NCBI RefSeq assembly: GCF_037038585.1
Contig: NC_092560.1
Span: forward strand, 60,308,049-60,372,048
DNA length: 64,000 bases
Source of the DNA: Patagioenas fasciata
Lineage: Eukaryota; Chordata; Aves; Columbiformes; Columbidae
Direction: 5' to 3'
Numbering within the stretch: the stretch's first letter is position 1; the number at the start of each line of letters is the position of its first letter. Below the pieces are notes generated by a model. The model was not told the origin of the DNA. It worked only from the letters and a program-made list of their open reading frames with translations, and ran no database searches. Below are positions 62,101 to 64,000 of the stretch, one piece after another. The position numbers and the translations under genes are program-made.

Positions 62101-64000
62101 CAGGTAGTGGAGATGCCACCTGGTGCTTGCAGGAGCCTCGCAAAGCTCAGCTCCCTCTGCCAGGGCCCTCGCAGCCCGTTCTGCCCCACGCCCCGCTCCC
62201 CCATGGCTGCTGTCCTGCCATCACAAAGCCCAGGAGAAGCCGAGACCTGACGGGGGCTACAGGTCAGGCAACATGCAGGAGTCTGCACACTGACCCTGCT
62301 GCAATGCGCCCTCGCCTCAGCAGCTCCTAAAAAGACTTACCATGAGAGTGAGGAGTGACTACTACAAAAAACACCCACATTTATTCAAAAGCCTGATCCT
62401 CAGCACCTCCAATGGCTGCTGGGCACAGTGCAGGATCAGGCCCCAAATTTCTCTGTTGTGAAAATGCTAAGATTACAAGAGCACTTTTGCTCCCAAAACA
62501 CGACCTTTCTGTCAGCAATGGCTCATAGTCTTTGTACCTGACTTATATTTTCTAGAGCCAAGAAATCCATCTAAATTAATACAATGCTTAAGTAACTAGA
62601 TACTGGTTTTATATTTGTTCAGGGTTTTTTAAGTGTTTCCTTTTAAACCATGAATCTCCACATTCAGTTGTCTCTCTTTCTTGTGTGTTTTGTTTTTTTT
62701 CACTTTGTACTTGTCTATGTTGAAAGTACACTAATTATTTCCATGGCAGGTAGTGGTTTAGAAGCAAAGTATGATCTAAGCACGAAGTCTTCATTTGGAG
62801 TGATCTTATATTTGTATTAACAAAAGCATAATCTTAGCATTATTCATCAGAAGCATTTCTTAGTACCAACAGCTATAATATTAAAATTATACAGCATCCA
62901 TAACAGTTTTTCAAGGGCGTTAGAGAAAAACACAAGCATAAACAATTCCAGTGTCACCAACTAGTTCCTGTAAAATATTAAGCACAATATTATACAAACT
63001 GGTCATTTTATGATAAGTAATATGGAGCCAAAGGCTCAGGTGATCAAAACAGTGTAGCACTGCTGAATAAAATACAGCTATGCTGATTCATGTAACAGGA
63101 GAAGATAAATTGCTTAACCCTTTGAATGTTAAATATCTGCCTGAATCTCAAATATCTTTCAGGATTCTTTTCTTAATGGTTAAAATATTCAGAAGTATAA
63201 ATATGGCAATTAATAATTAGGGTGCAACACTACAGTAAATATAATTTTCTGTCATACCTTCCCTGTTTGAGGGCTTGTAATTTGTTGTGGGATGTAGGAA
63301 AAAGTTAGAAAGTTCTTTCACAATAATTCCCTCTGTCGCTCTGTGCTGGAGATGGTCACAGATCAATAGCTATGGCTTTATTGAGACTTCTACCAGGAGA
63401 GACAGTAGAGCCTGGGGCTCTATTTTCTGTCATTAAAAGCTGTATGTGAAGAGCCTACATCTTTACATTGGGAGTTACAAAGACTGGTCTATCAACAATA
63501 CAGGTGCATGATAAAAGAGGAAAGCAAATGCAAGGGCTTTATGGAAAACATAAGGCCTTTGCTCAGAAGACCCTGGCTTTTTATTTTTCATCCCCTGGAA
63601 TTCATGTAAATGTGGGCATTTGGAAGAATTTGGCAATATGCAACTTCCACCCTTGGACAAAACCATGAAGGAAAAATACTTCAAAGAAAATCTCATCCTT
63701 TGGCTTTTTCATTTCAGTTAATGGTGATAAAGCCTTTGTTCCAGCCTTGAAGTTTGCTATAGAAGGGCCATTTATTTTTGAGTAACAGACCTTAAAAGAA
63801 CCTCCCTCTTTCCCCTCACCTTTTAAAAACTACAAGAACTAACACTTTGTTAAATGAGCTGAAGACTAATGTTCACCTAAAGATAACGTAACACCTTAGA
63901 CGAACTTTCTCATTAATATTTTGGCTAAAGAAAAAACATGACAGTAGCAAGTAAAGTGACAGTGTAGCAAGTAAATTTTAGTTTAATCCATTTGCATTTA
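62101..64000. other. Non-coding stretch to the window end
   Basis: A GC-rich patch continues to about 62330, then AT-rich sequence. ORFs (for example 73 codons at 63475-63696, minus) are unrecognised. No transposon seen. Confidence 0.5.

Noticed and set aside
61844..62288. Minus-strand ORFs of 99, 102 and 62 codons
   Set aside because: They run through a 23-bp minisatellite in shifting frames and share no recognisable family.

Overview
This window looks like avian nuclear DNA. The best evidence is a set of CR1 (chicken repeat 1) LINE copies. They end in the CR1-type ATTCTGTG-like 3' repeats, and several still encode pieces of the CR1 reverse transcriptase (for example [14 protein letters not shown]). 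A solo LTR of a type I associate with songbird-like endogenous retroviruses and a small hAT-type inverted-repeat element fit the same origin. I found no complete protein-coding gene, rRNA, tRNA or CRISPR array. Nothing looks prokaryotic. Identifications rest on memory of family consensus sequences; no search was run.

Layout. 1-13.6 kb: AT-rich non-coding DNA with poly-A runs and one weak GC-richer island at 4.2-5.3 kb. 13.6-20.2 kb: a striking domain of several separate CpG-dense islands alternating with AT-rich blocks rich in homeodomain, OTX-like, PBX/MEIS-like, TCF-like and POU/SOX-like motifs. It also holds G-quadruplex-prone tracts and a 0.4-kb (GGAA)n homopurine microsatellite. This resembles the unmethylated regulatory valley of a developmental gene, but no exon of such a gene could be identified. 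20-29 kb: quiet DNA with one small hAT-like element and dinucleotide repeats. 29-59 kb: the transposon-bearing part, with nine CR1 pieces, one solo LTR and a long (CTCCT)n tract. 59-64 kb: mostly quiet, with a 23-bp minisatellite and a curious diverged 53-bp sequence pair.

The most unusual structure is a 9.4-kb-spaced duplication. A 359-bp block at 49.36-49.72 kb, consisting of a CR1 tail plus 247 bp of its unique 3' flank, recurs at 58.73-59.09 kb at about 98% identity. There it sits inside another CR1 element, which resumes and ends normally after the block. This looks like a templated insertion (ectopic repair or template switching) seeded by CR1 homology.

Weak coding candidates are a small membrane-protein-like ORF at 46.4-46.7 kb (minus) and a possible terminal exon at 57.8-58.0 kb (minus). 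All other ORFs appear to be chance or parts of CR1.
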